A stretch of DNA of 64,000 nt from Exiguobacterium sp. AM39-5BH (GCF_003467445.1 NZ_QSGS01000007.1:1-64000); one strand, 5' to 3'. Shown: positions 27,011-36,392, numbered from the stretch's first letter. Notes: generated by a model not told the origin, from the sequence alone. Program-made: numbers and translations.

Positions 27011-27469
27011 CCTTTCTATTGACGGGGTCGGGGTTTCCATACTATTTAAAGGTCAGTCGTTTTGCTATGTAACAAAAACGATTATTTTTTTAGTTTCAAC
27101 ACGACTAATTATATCGAAGTGTCGAATGTTTTCCTGTTAAAGTTATATTTCACTTTTATTACGACGAAGGGGTGGGAAACCTTATACGGCTCCCCACCCC
27201 TTTATGTTTCAACATTTTTTCACTTTTCTTTTTTCGAAACATTGTTGTAACAATAGATGAAAATAGAAAATTATTGACCTTATATTGAAAAAGTATAATC
27301 CAACTATTTTTCTAAGTCTAACCATTTCCAAAAAACGTAAAAAGGGCCTGTTTAGTCTCTCGCTCCAGGCGAAAAAGGCTAAACGGGCCAATTGTTCGTT
27401 GGTGTGGAGACAAGGGGTCTCACACCCTGAATGATACAGGAGGACTGTTAATCAGGCGTTAACGTTTGA
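27011..27469. other. 459-base gene-free interval
   Basis: No credible coding region. It contains a GGGGTGGG/CCCACCCC inverted repeat (27167-27203) and the terminator of the DUF423 gene (27340-27395). The rest is AT-rich and nothing else stands out. Confidence 0.6.
27340..27395 (-). terminator. Terminator after the DUF423/TRIC pair
   Basis: On the minus strand GGCCCGTTTAGCC pairs (with G-U) with GACTAAACAGGCC, followed by CTTTTTACG. Long interior loop. Confidence 0.7.
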
Positions 27470-27835
27470 TTACAGTTTGAGCGCGCCAATGATGACGAAC
27501 ACCCAGGCCGCGATAAACAAGACGCCGCCAATCGGTGTGACCGCTCCGAGCTTCGTGATTCCGGTCAGCGCCATCACGTAAAGGCTCCCCGAGAAGAAGA
27601 TGATTCCGGCGAACATGAGCCAGCCTGCCGTGCTGAACTGGCTGATGCTCACTTTCATCAAGACGCTCGCCAAAGCGATAATCCCGATGGCATGAATCAT
27701 ATGGTAGAGCACGCCTGTCTGCCAGTTCGCGAGCATGTTCGGTGTCAGACGTTCTTTCAAGGCGTGGGCCCCGAACGCACCGAACGCGACGCCGAGTGCC
27801 ATCAAGGCAGCGCCGATGATCAGCAATACTTTCAT
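27470..27835 (-). CDS. DUF423 membrane protein (YwdK-like)
   Basis: A 121-residue inner-membrane protein with four hydrophobic helices. The family signature GVAFGAFGAHALKERL is at ~15-30 and YHMIHAIGIIALA at ~44-56. Function of the family is unknown. Transcribed with the TRIC-family gene immediately upstream (13-base gap). Confidence 0.9.
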   Translation of the reverse strand: MKVLLIIGAALMALGVAFGAFGAHALKERLTPNMLANWQTGVLYHMIHAIGIIALASVLMKVSISQFSTAGWLMFAGIIFFSGSLYVMALTGITKLGAVTPIGGVLFIAAWVFVIIGALKL

Positions 27836-27848
27836 ACTAGTTTCCCCC

Positions 27849-28448
27849 TTATCGCACTTTGCGTGCAGGTAAATTCCACTTTCGATAGTAGGATATCACT
27901 CGAAGCGTCGCCACGACAATTAATAGCGCATACACCGCAAGCCCACCTTCGAGCCGGAAATAATACGTGACGACCGCGATGATGATGGCCCAAATCGCAT
28001 ATACTTCCGATTGTAAGACGAGCGGCTTACGGCCGGCCAATAAATCACGGACGACACCCCCACCGACACCTGTCAAGACGGCAGCCGCAATCGCTGCCGA
28101 TAATGGTAAATCGAGCTTGATGGCGACTTGTGCGCCTTGAAATGCGAAGGCGACGAGCCCGATGGCATCGACGATGACGCCCCAGCGTTCCCAATGGGGC
28201 AAGACGACGCTCGGTAGCAGGAAGATGAGCAACGCGACAAGAAAACAAAGGATGAAGAGATCATTTTGTTGCCAAATCAAGCTGACGGGGTTGCCGAGCA
28301 AGACGTTTCGAATTGCTCCGCCGCCGAAGGCTGTCGTAAAGGCGAGCAACCACACCCCAAAAATATCATATTTTTCGTCCATCGCGATGATGGCGCCGCT
28401 CGCCGCGAACGCGATCGTCCCGACGACGTTGAGTAATTCCCACTCCAT
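27849..28448 (-). CDS. TRIC-family cation channel protein (UPF0126)
   Basis: About 199 residues with seven hydrophobic helices built from two repeats. Each repeat has the glycine-rich hallmark: TTAFGGGAIRNVLLG (~38-52) and LTGVGGGVVRDLLAG (~125-139). Related to trimeric intracellular cation channels. I chose ATG 28448 (MEWELL), six bases after AAGGGA, rather than the ATG two codons earlier. Confidence 0.9.
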   Translation of the reverse strand: MEWELLNVVGTIAFAASGAIIAMDEKYDIFGVWLLAFTTAFGGGAIRNVLLGNPVSLIWQQNDLFILCFLVALLIFLLPSVVLPHWERWGVIVDAIGLVAFAFQGAQVAIKLDLPLSAAIAAAVLTGVGGGVVRDLLAGRKPLVLQSEVYAIWAIIIAVVTYYFRLEGGLAVYALLIVVATLRVISYYRKWNLPARKVR

Positions 28449-28547
28449 AAACATCCCTTGCCCTTTCTTGAAAGCATTCTGTGGTAAAGTTAAGATACAA
28501 AAAATCAGACCAGTCGAGCGACTGCTTGTAAAGGATGTCGGTACTTT

Positions 28548-30185
28548 ATGAAACGAATCGCCTTGTTCCGCATATGGATTATCGTCACAATGTTCGCCCG
28601 ATTCATCATTAAAATTTACGCCTTCTCACGCAAACAGCAGCAAGGTCTTGCGTCGACCGAGGAATACGAGACGCTCATGTTGAATCTCGCCCGCGAGTAT
28701 AAGCGGAACGCACTTCGACTCGAAGGCCTGTTAATCAAGCTCGGTCAATTCCTATCGATTCGAGCCGATTTGTTGCCGCCGTCTGTTTTGAACGAGCTGT
28801 CAGAACTCGTTGACCGCGTCCCGACTTCCGGATGGGACAAATCCCGCGCCATCTTAGAGGCGGAATGGGGCGTACCCTATACTCAAATCGTGAAAGACGT
28901 CGGAATCGATGCGGTCGCTTCCGCCTCAATTGGAGAAGTGTACGGTGCGACACTTCTTGAAAACGGCAAGCGTGTCGCGCTGAAAATTCAGCGTCCGGAC
29001 ATCGAAAAAATTATTCGGACCGACTTCAAAGCGATGCGAATCGTCACGACGATGCTCAAGCGGACATCGCTGGCAAAATCGACCGACTTAGATAGCTTAT
29101 ATCGCCAAATGATTTTTGTCATCGGGGATGAATTAAATTTCCAAACCGAATTAAAAAATGCCCTGTATTTCAAAGCGAAATATGCCGAAAATCCAGACGT
29201 CTACATACCGGACTATTACGACCATCTTTGTTCGAACCGGGTGTTGACGATGGACTGGATCGACGCGCGTCGCATCACCGACCTCGCGTTCTTAAAAGAG
29301 AATAATATCGATCGTTCTGCCCTCGCCGAGCGCCTGTTCACGATGGCAGCCGAACAGCTGTTGTTCGGCGGGAAATTCCACGCTGACCCTCACCCAGGGA
29401 ACGTTCAAATCCGGGCCGATGGGACAATCATCCTGCTCGATTTCGGGATGGTCGGCTCGACGACACCGCAAGATATGGCGACCATCCGTAAAATCCTGCA
29501 GGCGTTCATCTCGCTCGACTATGATGGGGTCGTCGACGGTCTCGAAGACTTGCGTTTCTTGTTGCCGACGGCGAACAAACAAAACATCCGTCAGGCGCTC
29601 GAGAAAGCGGTCACATTCTACTTAGAGACCGATATCGACATGGTCGACACGAAGTTGATTGAAAAAGTGTTGCAAGATATCCAATTGCTCGTCAAGAATG
29701 AACCGATTCAGCTCCCGGCCGAGTTCGCGTTCTTCGGTCGGGCCGCCTCTACCTTACTCGGGATTTTACAAATTCTCGATTCAAAAATCGATTTGTTCAC
29801 ACTCGGCAAACCGATTGTCATTCAATGGCTCGAGGCCGACGGTACGACGATTCAAAACCGTTACGTCATGACGGCGCTTAATTACGGCAAAAAGTTGCTG
29901 AACGTCCCGCCGCTCCTCGACAACTATTTGAAAGAACCGACCCGTAAACGTCTGTCCGAACAGGCGATGTTCCAACGTGAACTCGAATCGAAAGAACTGC
30001 TCCATCGGCAGACGTTCAACGCCGGCCTGATTATCCTCGGCTTGATTGTCGGATTGCTCGGCTATCTCCGACCGGATGAATGGTTGTTCTGGTCGGGTGG
30101 CGTCGTCTCCGTATTGGCATATTTCAACTCAAGACGCCTCGGTCGAAAGATTCGTCATTTGGCCCGCCAAGATTTCCGCGTCTGA
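28548..30185 (+). CDS. UbiB/AarF (ABC1) family protein kinase-like protein
   Basis: A 545-residue atypical kinase-like ATPase associated with isoprenoid-lipid/quinone biology. The family KxGQ motif is LIKLGQFLSIRADLLP (~63-78). GEVYGATLLENGKRVALKIQRP carries the Ala-rich loop and lysine. The catalytic segment is FHADPHPGNVQI with metal-binding LLDFGMVG. Two hydrophobic helices at the C-terminus (~490-530) anchor it in the membrane. Its last 62 bases overlap the convergent fusion gene on the opposite strand. Confidence 0.92.
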   Translation: MKRIALFRIWIIVTMFARFIIKIYAFSRKQQQGLASTEEYETLMLNLAREYKRNALRLEGLLIKLGQFLSIRADLLPPSVLNELSELVDRVPTSGWDKSRAILEAEWGVPYTQIVKDVGIDAVASASIGEVYGATLLENGKRVALKIQRPDIEKIIRTDFKAMRIVTTMLKRTSLAKSTDLDSLYRQMIFVIGDELNFQTELKNALYFKAKYAENPDVYIPDYYDHLCSNRVLTMDWIDARRITDLAFLKENNIDRSALAERLFTMAAEQLLFGGKFHADPHPGNVQIRADGTIILLDFGMVGSTTPQDMATIRKILQAFISLDYDGVVDGLEDLRFLLPTANKQNIRQALEKAVTFYLETDIDMVDTKLIEKVLQDIQLLVKNEPIQLPAEFAFFGRAASTLLGILQILDSKIDLFTLGKPIVIQWLEADGTTIQNRYVMTALNYGKKLLNVPPLLDNYLKEPTRKRLSEQAMFQRELESKELLHRQTFNAGLIILGLIVGLLGYLRPDEWLFWSGGVVSVLAYFNSRRLGRKIRHLARQDFRV

Positions 30186-31716
30186 ACCCGTCACTCTCTG
30201 GAGTGGCGGTTTTTTTCTGGAGCCACGTCCCGATATAAGCAGCGACTTGCTGTAAATCTCGGTCGGTCGTCCATCCCATCGTCGAGACTTGGAGACAGTT
30301 CGCGTGCCGCAAATAAACGCTCTCATACTGAACTTGATAGCCATAGAATCCTAGCTGACGACCAAGCTCCACCGAAGATAAGATAGCTGGTAACGTGAAT
30401 GAAAAAATGCCCGGTGCTTGGTCGTCCCCGAGTTCAACCGGTACACCGCGGCGTACCAGTTCGTGTACGAATACATCGAGTTTTGTTTGATGTGTCACAA
30501 TCTCCGCTTCTGTCAACTCGCGCAATGCGACGTCCATCGCTTGAATGAGCGGGACCGATTGCGTGAAAGCGATCGGGGCATAACCTGCCAAATCCAGATA
30601 ACGGGGAATCAACGGGTTTGGGACAGCTCGCTCTCGCATCGCGACGAAGGCTAGACCCGGCGCATTTCGAAGCGCCTTCCCCGAGACGAACGTCACGAAA
30701 TGTGCGAACGAATAATCGGTCGTCGTTGTCCCAACTGCACTGATGGCATCAATCGCAATCTTCGTTGGATATGTTTGCGCGTACTGACGCAACTGGTCCA
30801 AGTCGACCAGCTTCCCCGTCGACGTCTCGCAATGGACCGTCCAAATCCAATCAGGTGTATGCTGTTCGATTTGCGAGAGGTCAAGTTGACTTCCGTTCGA
30901 AAGCGGAATGACATCAAATTCAAGTCCGGCTCGATTCGCATGGTCAATCAGCCGCCGTCCGAACTCCCCCGTGTCGAGAATCACACCACGTCCGGTCAAC
31001 TGTGCGGCCACGGCATCGTTCGCAATCGTCCCGCTCCCGAGCAACGTGTAAACATGAGGCAACTGGATGAGATGGCTCAGCCTGGACTGAACAGACTGGA
31101 GCAAACGGCTGGCCTCGACCGACCGATGTGGTAACGGTTGGCTACCTAAAGCAGTGCGCACTTGGGGCGACAGTTCGACAGGTCCAGCCAATAGGAGTTT
31201 GGGACGCAACGTTCGAGCGGTCTCCGACTGCATGAATCCGGCGCGTGTCAACTGCATCGGCACGTATAACGCCTCTGCCGTCCCGACCGGTTCTGCGAAC
31301 GGGAGAAACCCGAACCGTCGATATAGCTTCTGTTCACGCACGGTCCCACTGATGACAATCCCTTCCACGCCCCGCTCGGTCGCCTCGAATAGCATCGCTC
31401 GCATGAGTCCGGCCAACGTTCTCGTATTCCGGTAAGCGGGCGTCACGGCGAGTAGCCGGACTTCGATCCACTCTCCCGGCGGTAGTGTCACGCCTTTTTG
31501 TTCAAGTGAGAACGGGTGCTCGTCCCGGATGGCACACATGGCGACGAGCTGTCCGTCCGCCAACCCGATCCAATATGTATTCGTGTCATGGAAGCGGTCG
31601 ACGAGAAGCCGCTCCGCGTTCGGATGATGTTGCGGGATTTCTTCGACAAACGTCTCATAGTTCAAGCGGTGAATCGCCGGGGCATCTTCCGGCGTCGCTC
31701 TTCGAAATTCAAGCAC
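30124..31716 (-). CDS. Fusion of GNAT acyltransferase and class V PLP aminotransferase
   Basis: 530 residues from GTG 31716 (behind AAGGGGGAACC), overlapping the PlsY-like gene by 8 nt. Residues ~1-155 are a GNAT domain resembling the acyl-ACP-using FeeM/autoinducer-synthase branch (RLNYETFVEEIPQHHPN, PFSLEQK, EVRLLAVTPAYRN, LYRRFGFLPF). Residues ~165-505 are a class V aminotransferase (2-aminoethylphosphonate/serine-glyoxylate type). The PLP aspartate is in IDAISAVGTT and the lysine in FVSGKALRNAPGLAF. The last ~25 residues run through the ubiB terminator and into ubiB. Substrate unknown; an amino-lipid role is inferred. Confidence 0.82.
   Translation of the reverse strand: MLEFRRATPEDAPAIHRLNYETFVEEIPQHHPNAERLLVDRFHDTNTYWIGLADGQLVAMCAIRDEHPFSLEQKGVTLPPGEWIEVRLLAVTPAYRNTRTLAGLMRAMLFEATERGVEGIVISGTVREQKLYRRFGFLPFAEPVGTAEALYVPMQLTRAGFMQSETARTLRPKLLLAGPVELSPQVRTALGSQPLPHRSVEASRLLQSVQSRLSHLIQLPHVYTLLGSGTIANDAVAAQLTGRGVILDTGEFGRRLIDHANRAGLEFDVIPLSNGSQLDLSQIEQHTPDWIWTVHCETSTGKLVDLDQLRQYAQTYPTKIAIDAISAVGTTTTDYSFAHFVTFVSGKALRNAPGLAFVAMRERAVPNPLIPRYLDLAGYAPIAFTQSVPLIQAMDVALRELTEAEIVTHQTKLDVFVHELVRRGVPVELGDDQAPGIFSFTLPAILSSVELGRQLGFYGYQVQYESVYLRHANCLQVSTMGWTTDRDLQQVAAYIGTWLQKKTATPESDGFRRGNLGGPNDESFDRGVLS
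30188..30218 (+). terminator. Terminator of the ubiB-family gene, inside the fusion gene's 3' end
   Basis: CCGTCACTC pairs with GAGTGGCGG around TCTG, then seven T. It is read as codons on the minus strand. Confidence 0.85.
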
Positions 31717-32224
31717 GTTGGTTCCCCCTTATATGGTGATACACGATGACTAACATCGTCAAACTGGCCAATCCGACATTTGATGCGTCTCCCCATGCCG
31801 CGAGTGGTAGCAGGACAAGCATGACGAGACCGGTCTCGCGCGAGTTCCCCGTCAATTTGATGAGCAACAGCAACAGCAGCAGTCCCACGATAAACCAGAG
31901 CGGGCTGTACGCTAATATAATTCCAGAAAACACGGCGTACCCCTTCCCCCCGGAACGAATATGCCACATCGGATAAATGTGGCCGAGCGTCAAGGCGAGT
32001 CCGGTCTCAAAAAAGTATGGACCGCTCATCGACAAGACGAGCACGGTCTTCAAAACGTCGAATCCGTAAACGAACAAGAACGCTCGCTTCCCACCAATCC
32101 GTAACGCATTGCGGGCACCAGTGTTCCCCGATCCGGTCGTGGCCAGGTGTTGACCCTTCCACATGCCGTATAGGCGCCCGCCAAGGATACTGCCGACAAC
32201 ATAGCCCACGATGATGGTCCACAT
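31709..32224 (-). CDS. PlsY-like acylphosphate:glycerol-3-phosphate acyltransferase homologue
   Basis: A 171-residue membrane protein with about five helices. PlsY motif 1 appears as GSGNTGARNALRIGGKR (~31-47) and motif 2 as LGHIYPMWHIRSGGKG (~80-95). True PlsY transfers acyl groups from acyl-phosphate to glycerol-3-phosphate. Here motif 2 has RSGGKG rather than the usual FKGGKG, and the gene is short. It is coupled to the GNAT/aminotransferase fusion, so it may be a specialised paralogue. GGGGAGGGG precedes ATG 32224. Confidence 0.85.
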   Translation of the reverse strand: MWTIIVGYVVGSILGGRLYGMWKGQHLATTGSGNTGARNALRIGGKRAFLFVYGFDVLKTVLVLSMSGPYFFETGLALTLGHIYPMWHIRSGGKGYAVFSGIILAYSPLWFIVGLLLLLLLIKLTGNSRETGLVMLVLLPLAAWGDASNVGLASLTMLVIVYHHIRGNQRA

Positions 32225-32311
32225 GGCGACCCCTCCCCTTTGTAAAATTGTGTATGATTTTTGAAAACGGGTACTTTCTTAATGTGCACCTAGACGAAAG
32301 GGGAAATCAAG

Positions 32312-33724
32312 ATGCGAGTGGAGAAAAATTTCATCAATGGAGAGTGGATTGAGACATCGAAAACGATCGAGGTGCGCAATCCTGCCACCGGAAACATCAT
32401 GGCCACGGTGACGAAGAGTGACACGTCCGAAGCGAGACAGGCCGTCGATGCCGCACACGACGCCTTGAAGGACTGGCAAGAGAAGACGGCCGAAGAGCGC
32501 GGCGCCCTCCTGCTCGAATGGAGCCGTCTGATCGATGAATATACGGAAGCGATCGCCCGGACGATGGTCGAAGAGCAAGGCAAACCGTTGCAAGAAGCCA
32601 TCGGCGAAGTCCGCTATGCGAACGGCTTCATCGAATGGTACGCCGCCGAAGGAAGACGCGTGTATGGCGAGACCATTCCGGCATCGTCGAACAAGAAACG
32701 CATCTTCGCCATCAAACAACCGGTCGGCGTCGTCGCCGCCATCACGCCATGGAATTTTCCGGCAGCGATGATCACCCGGAAGCTCGCACCGGCTCTGGCC
32801 GCGGGCTGCACCGTCGTCCTGAAACCGGCATCGGCGACACCACTGACGGCCATCGAACTCGTCAAGCTGGCGGAAAAAGCCGGTTTCCCACCCGGTGTCA
32901 TCAATCTCGTCACCGGCAAAGCGTCTGACATCGTGAATGCGTGGCAACACGATTCTCGTGTCCGCAAGCTGACGTTCACCGGTTCGACCGAGGTCGGCAA
33001 GACGCTCATGCGCGGTGCCGCCGATACGATGAAGAAAATCTCACTCGAGCTCGGCGGTCACGCCCCGCTCATCGTCACGGCGCAGGCTGACTTGGAGAAA
33101 GCCGTCCCGCAAGCGGTCGCGACGAAATTCCGTAACGGGGGACAGACGTGCGTCTGCGCCAACCGGATATATGTCGAGCAATCCATCGTCGATGCGTTCT
33201 CTGAGAAATTCATTGAGGCCGTCACGGCGCTCGAGGTCGGGAACGGACTCGATGAAGGGACGGATATCGGCCCGCTCATCGACGAGGCCGCGGTCGAGAA
33301 AGTGATGAAACACTTGGAAGACGCCCAAATCCGCGGCGGGGAAATCACGGGCGGCGAACAGCTCGACGGATTGTTCGTCCGACCGGCCGTCGTCCGCTAT
33401 GCGAATGAGGATATGCTATGTATGAACGAGGAGACGTTCGGCCCCGTCGCCCCGATTGCGTCGTTCGATACGCTTGAGGAAGTGATTGAGCGGGCGAACG
33501 CGACCCCGTTCGGTCTCGCCGCCTACGTGTTCACACAAGACATCAACGAGGCCCTCTATTTGGCCGAAGCGCTCGAATACGGCATCGTCGGAGTCAATGA
33601 CGGTCTCCCGTCGACACCGCAAGCACCGTTCGGCGGGTGGAAGCAGAGCGGTCTCGGACGTGAAGGTGGTCACCATGGCATCGAAGAATTTTTGGAAATC
33701 AAATATATCTCGCTTGGCCTTTAA
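32312..33724 (+). CDS. gabD: Succinate-semialdehyde dehydrogenase, NAD(P)-dependent
   Basis: Oxidises succinate semialdehyde to succinate (GABA shunt/semialdehyde detoxification). 470 residues. ITPWNFPAAMITRKLAPALAAG (shown in part: ITPWNFPAAM) is the cofactor region. The catalytic glutamate is in ELGGHAP (~249-255) and the catalytic cysteine in NGGQTCVCANR (~278-288). GabD-like C-terminus PFGGWKQSGLGREGG. AAAGGGG precedes ATG 32312. Related aldehyde dehydrogenases are possible; GabD is the best fit. Confidence 0.9.
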   Translation: MRVEKNFINGEWIETSKTIEVRNPATGNIMATVTKSDTSEARQAVDAAHDALKDWQEKTAEERGALLLEWSRLIDEYTEAIARTMVEEQGKPLQEAIGEVRYANGFIEWYAAEGRRVYGETIPASSNKKRIFAIKQPVGVVAAITPWNFPAAMITRKLAPALAAGCTVVLKPASATPLTAIELVKLAEKAGFPPGVINLVTGKASDIVNAWQHDSRVRKLTFTGSTEVGKTLMRGAADTMKKISLELGGHAPLIVTAQADLEKAVPQAVATKFRNGGQTCVCANRIYVEQSIVDAFSEKFIEAVTALEVGNGLDEGTDIGPLIDEAAVEKVMKHLEDAQIRGGEITGGEQLDGLFVRPAVVRYANEDMLCMNEETFGPVAPIASFDTLEEVIERANATPFGLAAYVFTQDINEALYLAEALEYGIVGVNDGLPSTPQAPFGGWKQSGLGREGGHHGIEEFLEIKYISLGL

Positions 33725-33729
33725 AGAAA

Positions 33730-33768
33730 TTCCGGTTGAACGCGATGTTCAACCGGATTTTTTTATGA
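33730..33768. terminator. Terminator between gabD and HAD phosphatase
   Basis: AATTCCGGTTGAAC pairs with GTTCAACCGGATT around GCGAT, then T-run. It overlaps the last codons of the convergent HAD gene. Confidence 0.88.
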
Positions 33769-34395
33769 TTCGATATACGTGATCAAGTCGTTCGGCGTCG
33801 CAATCACATGATCTGCGAGCGCCCACTCGTCGTCGTTGCCGAAGCCGAAACCGGTCAAGACGACCGGGAAGTCATGGGCCCGCGCCGCTTCGACGTCTGA
33901 TTTCCGATCCCCGACCATGACGTAGTCGTTTTCACCGTGACGCAGGCGATGTGCCGTCAAAATGTCGGCTTTCTTCTCGCCGCTCACGGATTCTAGGCAT
34001 TCCGGCGCCGTCATGAACTGGCGAATGTTTTGTGAATCGAGCATCAAGTTCAAGTAATGGACGCCGCAGTTGCTCGCCGTCGTCAACGTATGTCCTTTTG
34101 AATGGAGTGTCTCGAGCATCTCGTAGATGCCATCGAACAAGACGTGCTGCCCTTCCATCGCCCGCTCGAGCGTCTCATGGCGCAGCTTGCGGATTTGGCG
34201 AATCTCTTCAATCGTCGCTTCCGGGATGACATGTTCCCAAAACGCGTTACCGGCCAACCCGTAACCGGAACGGACCGCATCCTCACTCGGTTTCGGTAAG
34301 TGAGGCAGTTGCTCCAACGCCTCGTGAATCGCTTGTGTCATCGGTCCGGTCGTGTCGACGAGCGTCCCATCGATATCAAATAAAATGACTGCCAT
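33763..34395 (-). CDS. HAD-superfamily phosphatase (Gph/PpaX-like)
   Basis: A 210-residue haloacid-dehalogenase hydrolase. Motif I is LFDIDGTLVDTTG (~5-17), motif II the TTASNC segment (~107-112), and motifs III/IV EKKAD and MVGDRKSDVEAARAH (~167-181). The alpha-helical cap between motifs I and II marks subfamily IA, as in phosphoglycolate phosphatase and pyrophosphatase PpaX. Substrate not assigned. Confidence 0.88.
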   Translation of the reverse strand: MAVILFDIDGTLVDTTGPMTQAIHEALEQLPHLPKPSEDAVRSGYGLAGNAFWEHVIPEATIEEIRQIRKLRHETLERAMEGQHVLFDGIYEMLETLHSKGHTLTTASNCGVHYLNLMLDSQNIRQFMTAPECLESVSGEKKADILTAHRLRHGENDYVMVGDRKSDVEAARAHDFPVVLTGFGFGNDDEWALADHVIATPNDLITYIES

Positions 34396-34599
34396 TGTCT
34401 GGTCCCCTCTCTCTTTCCTATGTCCCTACCGTAGCAGAATCCCCTGAAAACCGAAAGCGGAAACGTCACTAGGCATAAAGTCTGTTGCTACAAGGAGTCC
34501 CATCTTTTTTTACACATTCTAAAAAAAGGGGAAATGAAACAATTACATTTGTTGTTTATAGTGAGGACTGTAGTGATTACATATGCAGGAGGCAGACAA

Positions 34600-35928
34600 A
34601 TGAATAACCAAAAATGGATGATGGGGACGCTCGCTTTAGGCTTGATGGCAGGCGCGGTCGTCAGTGGAAGCGGGATTCAACAAGAGGCTGGCGCGAACGC
34701 CAAACATAACCAGAAGCAAGTGAAAAATGTGATTTTTATGATTCCCGACGGATACTCCGCATCTTACGCCACCAACTATCGATGGTATGCAGACGAGGAA
34801 GAGACCACACTCGATCAACATTTGACCGGGATGATGCGGACGTATTCCGCGAACTCGAAAGTGACCGATTCGGCGGCAGCCGGGACGGCGATGGCGACCG
34901 GCGTGAAGACGAACAACGGCACAATCAGCATGGACCCGAACGGCAAGGAGCTGACATCAGTGCTCGAAAAAGCGAATCAGACCGGAAAAGCGACCGGACT
35001 CGTCGCTACGTCAACCATCACCCATGCGACACCGGCCGTTTTCGCCTCACATGTCGCGTCGCGCGCGAGCGAGGCCGAAATTGCCAAACAATATATGGAT
35101 GAGCTCGAGGTGGATGTCTTGCTCGGTGGCGGTCAAGACTATTTCACTACTGAACAAGACGGCGGCTTGCAGAAAGAAGATTTGATTGCTCGAGCAGAGG
35201 CGGCCGGATATACGTATGCAACGAATGCAGACGAGCTTGAAACCGCGAACGCTTCGAAGTTGCTCGGTCTGTTCGCACCAGAGGCGATGGCACCAGAACT
35301 TGACCGTGAGATGACCGAGGAACCGAGCCTTGCCGAGATGACCACGGCCGCTTTGACCTCACTCAACCAAGACAAAGATGGCTTCTTCCTAATGGTCGAA
35401 GGCAGTCAAATTGACTGGGCCGGTCATGCCCACGATGCCGCATGGGCGATGAAAGATTCTGAAGCGTTCCATGACGCTTTCCAGAAAGCCATTCAATTCG
35501 CCATGAAGGACAAACAGACACTTGTCGTCGTCGCAGGCGATCACGATACGGGAGGCATGTCGGTCGGCGGCTATAATGAGTACGTGGCCAAACCAGAAGT
35601 GCTTCGTTCGGTCACGGCGACGGGCGATTTTATGGTCGATTCGTTTGATGAGTCGCTGACGAATGTTCGGGACGTCGTCGAACGATATACGTCACTCACG
35701 CTGACGGAAGCAGAAGTGAAGGCAATCCAAGCGGCCGAATCGCCAAAACGCACGCTCGTACTGAATGAAATCATTAGCAAACGCGCTTACGTTGGTTGGA
35801 CGACGTCACAACACACGGGTGTGGACGTCCCACTGTATGCCTATGGTCCTCAGCACGACCGCTTCACTGGCGTGCTGGATAACACTGACGTGCCGAAGCA
35901 AATTATGCAGGCCCTCAAACTGAAATGA
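34600..35928 (+). CDS. Secreted alkaline phosphatase
   Basis: Extracellular phosphomonoesterase, 442 residues, with an N-terminal signal sequence (KWMMGTLALGLMAGAVVSG). The active-site serine is in TDSAAAGTAMATG (~89-101). Metal ligands are in FMIPDGYSA (~44-52), VEGSQIDWAGHAHD (~266-279), AGDHDTGG (~316-323) and SQHTGVDVPLYAYG. ATG 34600 is behind CAGGAGG. The upstream frame to 34534 lacks a ribosome site. I saw one TTTACA but no clear tandem PhoP boxes. Confidence 0.92.
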   Translation: MNNQKWMMGTLALGLMAGAVVSGSGIQQEAGANAKHNQKQVKNVIFMIPDGYSASYATNYRWYADEEETTLDQHLTGMMRTYSANSKVTDSAAAGTAMATGVKTNNGTISMDPNGKELTSVLEKANQTGKATGLVATSTITHATPAVFASHVASRASEAEIAKQYMDELEVDVLLGGGQDYFTTEQDGGLQKEDLIARAEAAGYTYATNADELETANASKLLGLFAPEAMAPELDREMTEEPSLAEMTTAALTSLNQDKDGFFLMVEGSQIDWAGHAHDAAWAMKDSEAFHDAFQKAIQFAMKDKQTLVVVAGDHDTGGMSVGGYNEYVAKPEVLRSVTATGDFMVDSFDESLTNVRDVVERYTSLTLTEAEVKAIQAAESPKRTLVLNEIISKRAYVGWTTSQHTGVDVPLYAYGPQHDRFTGVLDNTDVPKQIMQALKLK

Positions 35929-35941
35929 TGTGGATGCGTAC

Positions 35942-35989
35942 CAAAAAAACAGCTCTAGTTGAACATATTGTTCGGCTAGAGCTGTTCTC
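35942..35989. terminator. Terminator between alkaline phosphatase and rhodanese
   Basis: AACAGCTCTAG pairs with CTAGAGCTGTT around a ~17-base loop. A-run on the left and TCTCAT on the right, so it is strongest in the minus direction. Confidence 0.75.
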
Positions 35990-36356
35990 ATGATGCACGC
36001 CAGAAACTCATACCGCCTTTGACCGAGTAGACGTCCGTATAACCCGCGCTCTTCAACATGGCCGCGGCCCGTTGACTTCGCATCCCGCTTTGACAGATGA
36101 CGTAGACCGGACGTTCTTTATCTTTCGGATATTGGGCACTCGCATTCCCGAATCCCGATAACGGCACATTTTTCGCTTGCTTGATATGCCCGCCCCGGTA
36201 TTCGTGTGGTTCGCGAACGTCGAGCAGTTGAATGTTTCGCTCTTCGGCAATCTTCCGTTTCAATTCATCCGTCGAAACTGTTTTGACGCTGTTTCGCTTC
36301 GTCCACCAAAAATAAATCAATCCGATCACGACTGCGACAAACAAAAAATCAAGCAT
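35988..36356 (-). CDS. Membrane-anchored rhodanese-like protein (YqhL-like)
   Basis: About 122 residues from ATG 36356 (MLDFLF). An N-terminal membrane helix (FLFVAVVIGLIYFWW) is followed by a rhodanese domain with LLDVREPHEYRGGHI (~45-59) and the active-site loop CQSGMRS (~87-93). A persulfide carrier or transferase at the membrane face. The promoter carries an inverted repeat typical of CsoR/CstR repressors, consistent with sulfide or persulfide induction. Confidence 0.9.
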   Translation of the reverse strand: MLDFLFVAVVIGLIYFWWTKRNSVKTVSTDELKRKIAEERNIQLLDVREPHEYRGGHIKQAKNVPLSGFGNASAQYPKDKERPVYVICQSGMRSQRAAAMLKSAGYTDVYSVKGGMSFWRAS

Positions 36357-36392
36357 AGTCACGCCTCCGTTAGCTATATTTTAGTTAACCCT

